DNA of 42,339 nucleotides from Bacillota bacterium (lineage in GTDB: Bacteria > Bacillota > Clostridia > Acetivibrionales > JAMNYG01): the NCBI GenBank assembly GCA_023622945.1, contig JAMNYG010000154.1, positions 1 through 42,339 on the forward strand, in the 5' to 3' direction. Shown here piece after piece: positions 7,834-14,552 of the stretch. A model generated the notes under the pieces. The model was not told where the DNA came from. It worked only from the letters and a program-made list of their open reading frames with translations, and did no database searches. The translations under genes were made by a program, and so were the position numbers. How positions within the stretch are numbered: the stretch's first letter is position 1; each line of letters starts with the position of its first letter.

Positions 7834-9594
7834 ATGGATTTGTTTGGCATTCTGGAGCTGATTGGAGGACTGGCTCTGTTCCTGTTTGGCATGAGCCTTA
7901 TGGGAACGGGACTGGAAAAAAGTGCAGGGAACAGGCTTAAAGGCTTTTTGGAACGTTTGACATCAAGCAAGCTGAACGGCTTTTTGCTTGGCATGGTTGT
8001 AACAGCGGTTATACAGAGTTCCTCTGCAACCACTGTGATGGTAGTCGGATTTGTAAATTCCGGCATAATGACCCTCAATCAGGCTATAAATGTTATTATG
8101 GGCGCAAATGTAGGTACCACCATTACTTCGTGGATTCTAAGCCTGGCGGGAATTAAGGGGGACAATTTATTTGTTAAGCTGCTCAAACCATCGTCATTTA
8201 CTCCTGTTCTGGCCCTGGTGGGTATCATATTTTATCTGTTTGTGAAGAAGGAAAAGAAAAAGGACATGGGTATTGTACTGCTTGGGTTTGCAACGCTTAT
8301 TTACGGTATGGAAGCCATGTCTGATGCCGTAGAACCCTTAGGTCGGGTAGAAGGATTCCGCAACATTCTTTTAATGTTCTCAAATCCAGTTCTGGGTGTA
8401 CTGGTAGGAGCCGTATTTACTGCTATTATCCAGAGCTCGTCAGCATCCGTAGGTATTCTTCAGGCTTTATCCACCACCGGGCAGATCACCCTGGGAACAG
8501 CAATTCCCATAATCATGGGACAGAATATAGGGACCACCGTTACGGCATTGATTTCTTCCGTAGGCACCAATAAGAATGCACGCCGGGCGGCTTTGGTGCA
8601 CCTGTATTTTAACGTTATAGGCACAGTTGTTTTCCTTATTGGTTTTACAATACTTAAATCAATAATTACCCTGGCTTTTTTGGACCTGACTGCCAACCAT
8701 GCAACCATTGCTTTAATTCATACCGGTTTTAATGTCACATGCACGGCTATTTTACTGCCTTTCAGCCGATCACTTGAAAAGCTGGCTTTCATGACCATAA
8801 GGGAAGATAGTGAAAAAGACAAGATATCACTTTTGGATCCAAGGCTGTTCTCAACCCCTGCAATTGCCATTAACCAAAGCATAACGGTTACGAAGGAAAT
8901 GGCAAACATATCGCTGGCGGCAGTCAAGGAAGCCTTTGCCTTGGTTAATGATTATGATGAGAATAAAGCCTTGAAAATAAAAGAAGCTGAGGAAAAAACA
9001 GATGCTTATGAAGATGCCCTGGGGACTTACCTGGTAAAGTTGTCAGGCCAGAACCTGTCCAAAAGGGATAATACTGAGGCTGCCAAACTTCTGTACCTGA
9101 TCGGTGAGTTTGAGAGGATTGCAGACTATTCCGTGGACGTGGTAGAATCCGCCCAGGAAATGTATGAGAAGAAAATCCAGTTTTCAGAATTTGCAAAAAG
9201 GGAACTGAAAGTAATCATGTCGGCGGTAACCGAAATTGTGGAAACCGCGATAACTTCTTTTTGCCGGGATGATGTGTTGTTGGCTGCCAGGGTGGATCCG
9301 CTGGAGGAGGTAATCGACAATCTTAAGGATGAAATTAAAAAGCAGCATATAGTACGCTTACAGCAAAATGAATGTACCATCGAGCTGGGGTTTATTTTCT
9401 CTGACCTGCTGACGGTGCTTGAACGTATCTCAGATCACTGTTCCAATATTGCAGGCTGTATTATTGAGATGTCTCATGACAGAATGGACATGCACAATTA
9501 CCTTTACAGGGTTAAGCATGAGCTAAACAATGAATTCAGGAGGATGTTTAAAGAGTATTCTGAGAAGTATTCAATTTCGGGCATATATAATTAG
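7834..9594 (+). CDS. Na/Pi cotransporter family protein with C-terminal PhoU-like domain
   Basis: A 586-residue membrane protein of the NptA/YjbB type. Two inverted membrane repeats each carry the family motif: VIQSSSATTVMVVGFVNSG (about residues 52-72) and IIQSSSASVGILQALSTTG (about 197-217). Some eight to nine hydrophobic helices run up to about residue 310. The last 230 residues form a helical PhoU-like region (about 345-560). The family moves phosphate with sodium, and some members act in export; which applies here is open. The start ATG 7834 has GGAG about ten bases upstream. It ends only ten bases from the end of the convergent Crp/Fnr gene, so the two transcripts probably overlap at their 3' ends. 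Confidence 0.88.
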   Translation: MDLFGILELIGGLALFLFGMSLMGTGLEKSAGNRLKGFLERLTSSKLNGFLLGMVVTAVIQSSSATTVMVVGFVNSGIMTLNQAINVIMGANVGTTITSWILSLAGIKGDNLFVKLLKPSSFTPVLALVGIIFYLFVKKEKKKDMGIVLLGFATLIYGMEAMSDAVEPLGRVEGFRNILLMFSNPVLGVLVGAVFTAIIQSSSASVGILQALSTTGQITLGTAIPIIMGQNIGTTVTALISSVGTNKNARRAALVHLYFNVIGTVVFLIGFTILKSIITLAFLDLTANHATIALIHTGFNVTCTAILLPFSRSLEKLAFMTIREDSEKDKISLLDPRLFSTPAIAINQSITVTKEMANISLAAVKEAFALVNDYDENKALKIKEAEEKTDAYEDALGTYLVKLSGQNLSKRDNTEAAKLLYLIGEFERIADYSVDVVESAQEMYEKKIQFSEFAKRELKVIMSAVTEIVETAITSFCRDDVLLAARVDPLEEVIDNLKDEIKKQHIVRLQQNECTIELGFIFSDLLTVLERISDHCSNIAGCIIEMSHDRMDMHNYLYRVKHELNNEFRRMFKEYSEKYSISGIYN

Positions 9595-9604
9595 GAATTT
9601 ATCA

Positions 9605-10294
9605 TCAAAGCTGCTTTTTCAATTTTTCAAGGTCAACGATTTTTACCGTGGACATATGAAAATCAATAATTCCTTCGTCCCGCATCCTGGCCATTTCCCT
9701 GGAAAGGGAAGGCCGGGAGACATTTAAAAAATCAGCCAGCTCTTTTCTGTTCATGGGAAGTGTAAAAGTGGTTTTTCCTGTTTTCCTGAATTGCTCAAGA
9801 AGATATCTGCTCACCTTTCCCCTTATACTTCCCATGGTGAGGTACTCCACTTTTCTGTTAAGTATGAGAGCCTTTTCCGATATAATTCTCAGCATATTTT
9901 GTATAAGCATTTTATGCCATGGGCATACGTTTTTGCATTCTCCCAGGATCTTTTCCCTGGTCAGGAACATTACCCTGGAGTCTTTCAATGCCTGAATGGT
10001 TGAATGCCAGAAGGATTGGTCGGAAAACACCAACACTTCTCCAAACAGGTCGCCTGGTTTTAAAATATCCACAATAGTGAGGCTGCCCGAAGCATTTTCC
10101 TTGATTATGGAGGCTTCACCCTTAAGAAGTATTCCAATGCTGTCAAATCTGTCGCCGGCTACAGCAATGTAGTCGTTTTTTTTATACTCAATTATCTTGG
10201 GATTTAAGCAGTTGAGCAAATTAGAAAGCTCTTCATCATTAATGCCTCTGAACAGGGTAGACTTTCTCAGTTCCTTGTCGGTCTCTTTCAACAT
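9605..10294 (-). CDS. Crp/Fnr-family transcriptional regulator, probable regulator of hcp
   Basis: A 229-residue regulator with an N-terminal cyclic-nucleotide-binding-type beta barrel (about residues 12-130), a dimer helix, and a C-terminal winged helix (recognition region LADFLNVSRPSLSREMARM, about 183-201). It has only a scattered cysteine (ECKNVC), not the four-cysteine cluster of Fnr, so an iron-sulfur sensor of the Fnr type is unlikely. It is divergent from hcp, with 170 bases between start codons. Crp/Fnr proteins next to hcp (often called HcpR) are known in many anaerobes to control hcp in response to nitric oxide or nitrite. That role here is inferred from position. Confidence 0.88.
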   Translation of the reverse strand: MLKETDKELRKSTLFRGINDEELSNLLNCLNPKIIEYKKNDYIAVAGDRFDSIGILLKGEASIIKENASGSLTIVDILKPGDLFGEVLVFSDQSFWHSTIQALKDSRVMFLTREKILGECKNVCPWHKMLIQNMLRIISEKALILNRKVEYLTMGSIRGKVSRYLLEQFRKTGKTTFTLPMNRKELADFLNVSRPSLSREMARMRDEGIIDFHMSTVKIVDLEKLKKQL

Positions 10295-10314
10295 TTTTTC
10301 TCCCTTTCTGAAAA

Positions 10315-10332
10315 CGGTAACATTGGATACCG
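10315..10332. promoter_or_regulatory. Candidate operator of the Crp/Fnr regulator (near-palindrome)
   Basis: CGGTAACATTGGATACCG is an 18-base imperfect inverted repeat (arms CGGTAaC and GaTACCG) placed 21 bases upstream of the regulator's own start. It is a plausible autoregulatory or shared site. Confidence 0.4.
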
Positions 10333-10345
10333 ATTTTTCAGCTCC

Positions 10346-10420
10346 ATTATAATATAATAGCCGTGTAAAAACAACATGGTTGAATTGTGTAAATATCGTG
10401 TAAAGTTAAAAAACCGGTTT
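10346..10420 (+). promoter_or_regulatory. hcp control region with repeated GTGTAAA words
   Basis: An AT box TATAATATAATA (about 10348-10359) could serve as -10 on either strand. Downstream the heptamer GTGTAAA occurs at 10363, 10387 and 10398. A partly inverted partner TTTTTACGGTG lies at 10410-10420, around the palindrome AAAAACCGGTTTTT. The spacing of 24 and 11 bases, about whole helical turns, suits regulator binding. Which element is promoter and which operator cannot be settled by eye. Confidence 0.35.
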
Positions 10421-10464
10421 TTACGGTGTTAATGCAACAGACAAACAAAGGAGGTAATATTAAC

Positions 10465-12111
10465 ATGGGCATGTTCTGTTATCAATGCCAGGAAGCAGCA
10501 AAAGGACAAGGCTGCACCGTAAAAGGAATTTGCGGAAAAACTGAACAGGTGTCAAACCTTCAGGATCTGTTTCTTTATGTGTTAAAGGGTATATCAATTT
10601 TTAATCTAAAAGCAAGGGAAGCAGGCTTCAAAAATACTTATGCCGATGAATTCATTGTAAAAGGCCTTTTTTCCACAATTACAAACGTAAATTTTGACAA
10701 AGATTACTTTGTTAATAAGATTAATGAAGCACTGGCTTTGAGGAGTGAAATAAAAGAACAGCTGCAAGACAACGGTATTGAGTTTGGCGAAGATCTTCAC
10801 GATGCGGCGGTATGGTATGGAACAACTCCTGAAGAGATGGAGAAGAAGGCAGCCAGCGTCGGTATTTTGAAGACAGAAAATGAGGATATCCGTTCTTTGA
10901 GAGAACTGATTACCTATGGTGTGAAAGGCATGGCAGCATATGCCGAGCATGCCGCTGTCCTTGGGTTTAAAAATGATGAGATATATGCATTTATGCAGAG
11001 GGCGTTGGCAGCCACGCTGGATGACAGCCTTACGGCGGATGACCTGGTAGGGCTTGCAATGGAAACAGGAAAATACGGTGTCGAAGTTATGGCTTTGCTT
11101 GATAAGGCCAATACAAGCACTTATGGTAACCCCGAAATAACGAAGGTTAATATAGGTGTCAGAAACAACCCCGGAATACTTGTAAGCGGGCATGATCTTA
11201 AGGACATGGAAGAGCTGCTTAAACAAACCGAGGGAACAGGAGTAGATGTTTATACTCACGGAGAAATGCTTCCTGCAAATTACTATCCGGCTTTCAAAAA
11301 GTATAGCCATTTTGCAGGGAACTACGGAAATGCATGGTGGCAGCAGGATAAGGAATTTGAGAGCTTTAACGGTCCTATTCTCATGACCACCAACTGCCTC
11401 ACACCTCCAAAGGATTCTTACAGGGACAGGCTCTATACAACAGGAGTTGTAGGATTCCCGGGGGTTAAACACATTCCGGACAGGAGAGACGGAAAGGAAA
11501 AGGACTTTTCTGAAATAATCGAACATGCCAAAAGATGCGCACCGCCTGTGGAAATAGAAAAAGGTGAGATTGTGGGAGGTTTCGCCCACAACACGGTGCT
11601 TAGCCTTGCAGACAAGGTTGTGGAAGCCGTCAAGGCAGGCAAGATTAAAAAATTCTTTGTTATGGCAGGCTGCGACGGCAGGATGAGAAGCAGGGAATAT
11701 TATACAGAGTTTGCCAAGAAGCTGCCTGGAGATACAGTCATTTTGACAGCCGGCTGTGCAAAATACCGTTATAACAAGCTTAACCTGGGAGATATCGATG
11801 GAATACCGAGGGTACTGGACGCAGGACAGTGCAACGATTCATACTCCCTGGCGGTTATCGCTCTGAAGCTTAAGGAAGTCTTTGGACTGGAAGATATAAA
11901 TGAGCTGCCTATTGCCTATAACATTGCATGGTATGAGCAAAAAGCCGTAATAGTTCTTCTTGCGCTGCTGTACCTTGGCGTGAAGAATATTCACTTAGGA
12001 CCCACACTGCCTGCTTTCCTTTCACCCAATGTTGCAAAGGTGCTGGTTGAGAAGTTTGGCATAGGCGGAATAACAAATGTAGAAGATGACATAAAAATGT
12101 TCATGGCATAA
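10465..12111 (+). CDS. hcp: Hydroxylamine reductase / hybrid-cluster protein, class I
   Basis: A 548-residue protein. I chose ATG 10465 because AAAGGAGGT (10448-10456) lies nine bases upstream and the protein then opens [10 protein letters not shown], as in homologs; an in-frame ATG at 10426 lacks a ribosome site. The N-terminal cysteines follow the pattern C-x2-C-x8-C-x5-C of strictly anaerobic class I proteins, which bind a [4Fe-4S] cubane. Hybrid-cluster ligands are visible in [33 protein letters not shown] and [10 protein letters not shown]. The family reduces nitric oxide to nitrous oxide and hydroxylamine to ammonia, and has S-nitrosylase activity in E. coli. It acts in the cytoplasm and is probably controlled by the divergent Crp/Fnr gene. 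No hcr reductase gene lies next to it. Confidence 0.95.
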   Translation: MGMFCYQCQEAAKGQGCTVKGICGKTEQVSNLQDLFLYVLKGISIFNLKAREAGFKNTYADEFIVKGLFSTITNVNFDKDYFVNKINEALALRSEIKEQLQDNGIEFGEDLHDAAVWYGTTPEEMEKKAASVGILKTENEDIRSLRELITYGVKGMAAYAEHAAVLGFKNDEIYAFMQRALAATLDDSLTADDLVGLAMETGKYGVEVMALLDKANTSTYGNPEITKVNIGVRNNPGILVSGHDLKDMEELLKQTEGTGVDVYTHGEMLPANYYPAFKKYSHFAGNYGNAWWQQDKEFESFNGPILMTTNCLTPPKDSYRDRLYTTGVVGFPGVKHIPDRRDGKEKDFSEIIEHAKRCAPPVEIEKGEIVGGFAHNTVLSLADKVVEAVKAGKIKKFFVMAGCDGRMRSREYYTEFAKKLPGDTVILTAGCAKYRYNKLNLGDIDGIPRVLDAGQCNDSYSLAVIALKLKEVFGLEDINELPIAYNIAWYEQKAVIVLLALLYLGVKNIHLGPTLPAFLSPNVAKVLVEKFGIGGITNVEDDIKMFMA

Positions 12112-12192
12112 TTTCAGTGGCTGCAGATTAACCGAAGGATGCCGGGTGCAAAACAATGTTTAAGCATCGTTTAGACATTGTGTAATGGGAAG

Positions 12193-12230
12193 GAGCTGCC
12201 TGAAGTGGTTTTTAACCCGAAAGGCAGCTC
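12193..12230 (+). terminator. Hairpin behind hcp
   Basis: GAGCTGCCT (12193-12201) pairs with AGGCAGCTC (12222-12230), followed by TCTTAATTTATT. It is 82 bases behind the hcp stop. The T-run is interrupted, so termination is probable, not certain. Confidence 0.5.
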
Positions 12231-12245
12231 TCTTAATTTATTGAA

Positions 12246-12285
12246 GGACAGCCTCCGTAATTTATGAAAAAGATAGTGGCTGTCC
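12246..12285 (+). other. Second hairpin in the hcp-gntR gap
   Basis: GGACAGCC (12246-12253) pairs with GGCTGTCC (12278-12285). A few A's and then GATTTTTGG follow. It may be a backup terminator or decayed repeat material. Confidence 0.35.
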
Positions 12286-12364
12286 AAAAAGATTTTTGGC
12301 CTGGAAGACAGCATTTTCAATGGATGAAAAAACCAGTTAATGAAAAAATGGCAAATACAAAAAT

Positions 12365-12395
12365 AAAAGGAGGCCAAATTTCCGCCTCCTTTTTC
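12365..12395. terminator. Bidirectional-type hairpin with T-run
   Basis: AAAAGGAGGC (12365-12374) pairs perfectly with GCCTCCTTTT (12384-12393) around a 9-base loop, ending in TTTTT. The A-rich left arm gives a matching T-run on the other strand. It is the third stem in the 522-base gap between hcp and the GntR gene. Confidence 0.6.
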
Positions 12396-12397
12396 AC

Positions 12398-12516
12398 CGG
12401 TAAAAACACATCTTTTTTCTCGGTAAAAAACATCTTTTTCTTCGGTAAGAAACACATCTTTCTTCTTCGGTGAAAATCATATCTTTTTTTCGCGGATAAA
12501 AAACCAAATTTTTTCC
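12398..12516. repeat. Five tandem 22-25 bp units, intergenic
   Basis: Units begin at 12398, 12421, 12443, 12468 and 12493, each opening CGGTAAAAA (or a variant such as CGGTGAAAA or CGGATAAAA) and continuing CACATCTTTTTTCTT. Neighbouring units are most alike and the last is the most decayed. The array is strongly purine/pyrimidine skewed. It ends 31 bases before the promoter of the GntR operon. No gene is seen in this gap (12112-12633). Confidence 0.85.
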
Positions 12517-12547
12517 ACATGTGCAGAATCATATTTGAAAAACTATC

Positions 12548-12576
12548 TTGACAAAATCATCCTGTTCATGTATTAT
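12548..12576 (+). promoter_or_regulatory. Promoter of the GntR-ABC operon
   Basis: A perfect -35 TTGACA (12548-12553), exactly 17 bases, then TATTAT (12571-12576). This is the best sigma-A-type promoter in the window and the only one needed for the three genes that follow. Confidence 0.8.
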
Positions 12577-12597
12577 TGTATTAAGCGCTTAGTACAA
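12576..12597. promoter_or_regulatory. Operator for the YtrA-type GntR repressor
   Basis: A 22-base inverted repeat with two mismatching positions, of the form TTGTAtTAAGCGCTTAgTACAA, begins at the last base of the -10 box and covers the start of transcription. Two further ACAAT/TACAA words follow at 12601-12613. A repressor bound here would block the promoter, so the operon is probably autorepressed. Confidence 0.65.
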
Positions 12598-12633
12598 TAA
12601 TACAATAGTACAAGGGCGGAAAGGAGTGATTCA

Positions 12634-13005
12634 ATGGCGTGGGAGCTAAAATCTGACCGGCCCATTTATGCACAGTTGATAGAACAGATTGAGCTGAGGA
12701 TTTGCTCCGGAGTCTATCCCCTGGGATCCAAAATCCCGCCTGTCAGAGAACTTGCCCAGGAAGCTGCAGTGAACCCAAATACCATGCAAAGGGCTCTTGC
12801 CAAGCTTGAAGAAGACGGGTTGTTGTATACCAATCGCACAGCCGGAAGATTTGTCACCGAGGATGTAAAACTGGTTAAACAGGTCAGGAATAAACTGGCA
12901 AGAGAACATGCCCAGATTTTTATAAAAAAAATGACCGAACTGGGCTTTGAACATGATGAAATCCTGTCCATTATCAATTCCATAATGAAGGAGATGAAAG
13001 AATGA
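12634..13005 (+). CDS. GntR-family (YtrA subfamily) transcriptional regulator
   Basis: A 123-residue protein with a winged-helix domain (about residues 10-78; PIYAQLIEQIELRICSG, VRELAQEAAVNPNTMQRALAKLE). The short C-terminal helical tail is typical of the YtrA subfamily, which lacks a large ligand domain. AAAGGAG lies nine bases before ATG 12634. Its stop overlaps the ATPase start by four bases. In Bacillus, YtrA represses its own ABC operon and responds to cell-wall antibiotics. The promoter-overlapping palindrome at 12576-12597 fits the same circuit. Confidence 0.92.
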   Translation: MAWELKSDRPIYAQLIEQIELRICSGVYPLGSKIPPVRELAQEAAVNPNTMQRALAKLEEDGLLYTNRTAGRFVTEDVKLVKQVRNKLAREHAQIFIKKMTELGFEHDEILSIINSIMKEMKE

Positions 13006-13700
13006 ATAATATATTGGAGTGCAAAAACCTGACAAAAGCATTTGGCAATAAAGTGGCTTTAAATGATGTAACTCTCAGCATTCCCCGTGGGAGGATCATT
13101 GGGTTGCTGGGACCTAATGCAAGCGGCAAGAGTACCTTTATTAAGCTTTGCAACGATCTATTGACTCCTACCAGGGGCGAAATTCTGATTGATGGCAAAA
13201 GGCCGGGTGTTGAAACAAAGAAAATCGTTTCCTACCTGCCCGAAAGAAATTACCTGAATGAATGGATGAGAGTATCGGATATCGTAGGATTCTTCAGGGA
13301 CTTTTATGATGATTTCAATGTTGAAAAAGCTTATGACATGTTAAACAGGCTTGATATCAACCCCAGGGATAAACTTAAAACCATGTCCAAGGGTACCAAG
13401 GAAAAAGTACAACTGATATTGGTCATGAGCCGTGAAGCTCAGCTTTACATGCTGGATGAGCCCATTGGCGGAGTGGATCCTGCAGCCAGAGACTACATCC
13501 TTGATACCATCTTGGGCAACTACAATGAAAATGCGACCATCATTTTATCCACCCATATTATTTCAGACATTGAGAAAATTCTTGATGAAGTGATATTCAT
13601 TAAGGAAGGCAGGATAGTGCTTAACAAGACGGTGGATGAGATACGTGAGGAAACCGGGAAATCAGTAGATTCTTTATTCAGGGAGGTATTCAGATGCTAG
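13002..13700 (+). CDS. ABC transporter ATP-binding protein (YtrB-like)
   Basis: A 232-residue ATPase. Walker A reads GPNASGKST (about residues 38-46), with Ala where Gly is usual. The signature is unorthodox, MSKGTKEKVQL (about 128-138). Walker B is MLDEPIGGVDPAARDY (about 151-166), and the H-loop is ILSTHII. The changed signature, with SKGT in place of SGGQ, is common in the YtrB/EcsA-like branch. It overlaps the regulator before it and the permease behind it, so it energises the 13694 product in one operon. Confidence 0.92.
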   Translation: MNNILECKNLTKAFGNKVALNDVTLSIPRGRIIGLLGPNASGKSTFIKLCNDLLTPTRGEILIDGKRPGVETKKIVSYLPERNYLNEWMRVSDIVGFFRDFYDDFNVEKAYDMLNRLDINPRDKLKTMSKGTKEKVQLILVMSREAQLYMLDEPIGGVDPAARDYILDTILGNYNENATIILSTHIISDIEKILDEVIFIKEGRIVLNKTVDEIREETGKSVDSLFREVFRC

Positions 13701-14485
13701 CTAAACTTATGAAATATGAGATTAAGGCAACTGCCCGTTTATTTGTACCCTTGTACCTTACTTTATTGTTTTTTGCGCTTTTCAACAGAATCCTTAACCC
13801 CTTTGAAATGCTGGATTCAGCTGAGAGTTTCAATTTGCAGGTTCTGTTTAGCCTTTTAAGCATTACCGCCTATTTTATGCTGATTATAGGCACTATGGTA
13901 ATGACCCTGGTTATCATGATACAGAGATTTTATAAAAACCTGCTGGGGGATGAAGGTTATTTAATGTTCACCCTGCCTGTTGAACCTTGGAAACATATTA
14001 TCAGCAAGTTCCTGGTGGCAATGTTCTGGACGGTACTTAGTTTTGCGACAGCAATGTGTTCGGTACTGATACTTCTTAAGGTAGACAACCTGTTTGGTGA
14101 ATTGCGGAGGCTGATTGAGCAATTTACGGAGCTTTTCGGCAGGTATGCATTATTTACAATGCCCTTATACGCACTCATCTATTTAGCGTCAGGCATTCTC
14201 ATGATATATGCGGCTATCTCCCTTGGCCATGTGTTTTCAAGACATAAGTTGCTTGCTTCATTCGGAATGTACTTTGCCCTGTACAGTGCCTATCAGATTG
14301 TTATGACATTGTATCTTCTGATTTTTGGAAGAATGATTTTCCCTTCCATTATGACCGGGTCAGCTCCCGCATTTTCTGAAATAAGCAAATTCCTGCTGTC
14401 ATTGTGCATACCCGGCATATTAATAATGTTATCCAATTATATGATTACCAATATTGTTTTGAAGAAGAACTTAAATCTGGAATGA
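13694..14485 (+). CDS. ABC transporter permease of the GntR-linked operon
   Basis: A 263-residue integral membrane protein with six hydrophobic segments (about residues 15-35, 55-80, 105-130, 150-175, 190-215 and 228-250). Its start is preceded by GGGAGG and overlaps the ATPase gene by seven bases. I recognise no family-specific motif beyond the layout of ABC-2-type permeases found in such operons. The cargo is unknown; cell-wall-active compounds are likely by analogy to YtrABCDEF. Confidence 0.85.
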   Translation: MLAKLMKYEIKATARLFVPLYLTLLFFALFNRILNPFEMLDSAESFNLQVLFSLLSITAYFMLIIGTMVMTLVIMIQRFYKNLLGDEGYLMFTLPVEPWKHIISKFLVAMFWTVLSFATAMCSVLILLKVDNLFGELRRLIEQFTELFGRYALFTMPLYALIYLASGILMIYAAISLGHVFSRHKLLASFGMYFALYSAYQIVMTLYLLIFGRMIFPSIMTGSAPAFSEISKFLLSLCIPGILIMLSNYMITNIVLKKNLNLE

Positions 14486-14552
14486 TTCATACCACTAATA
14501 AGCAAACTATTATAAAGGACAAAACTTCAGCAGGCTACAGGGAGGATTTATT

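Noticed and set aside
7541-7834. Riboswitch ahead of the phosphate transporter
   Set aside because: The region is explained by a palindromic repeat and a simple perfect hairpin; I saw no multi-stem conserved core of a known riboswitch.
10606-11589. A 327-residue minus-strand open frame within hcp
   Set aside because: It is opposite a complete hcp whose cluster ligands are all present, and it has no recognisable domain or ribosome site.
12264-12532. Small open frames with FFGKKHIFL-like repeats
   Set aside because: They only translate the tandem array at 12398-12516; no start site or conserved protein feature is visible.
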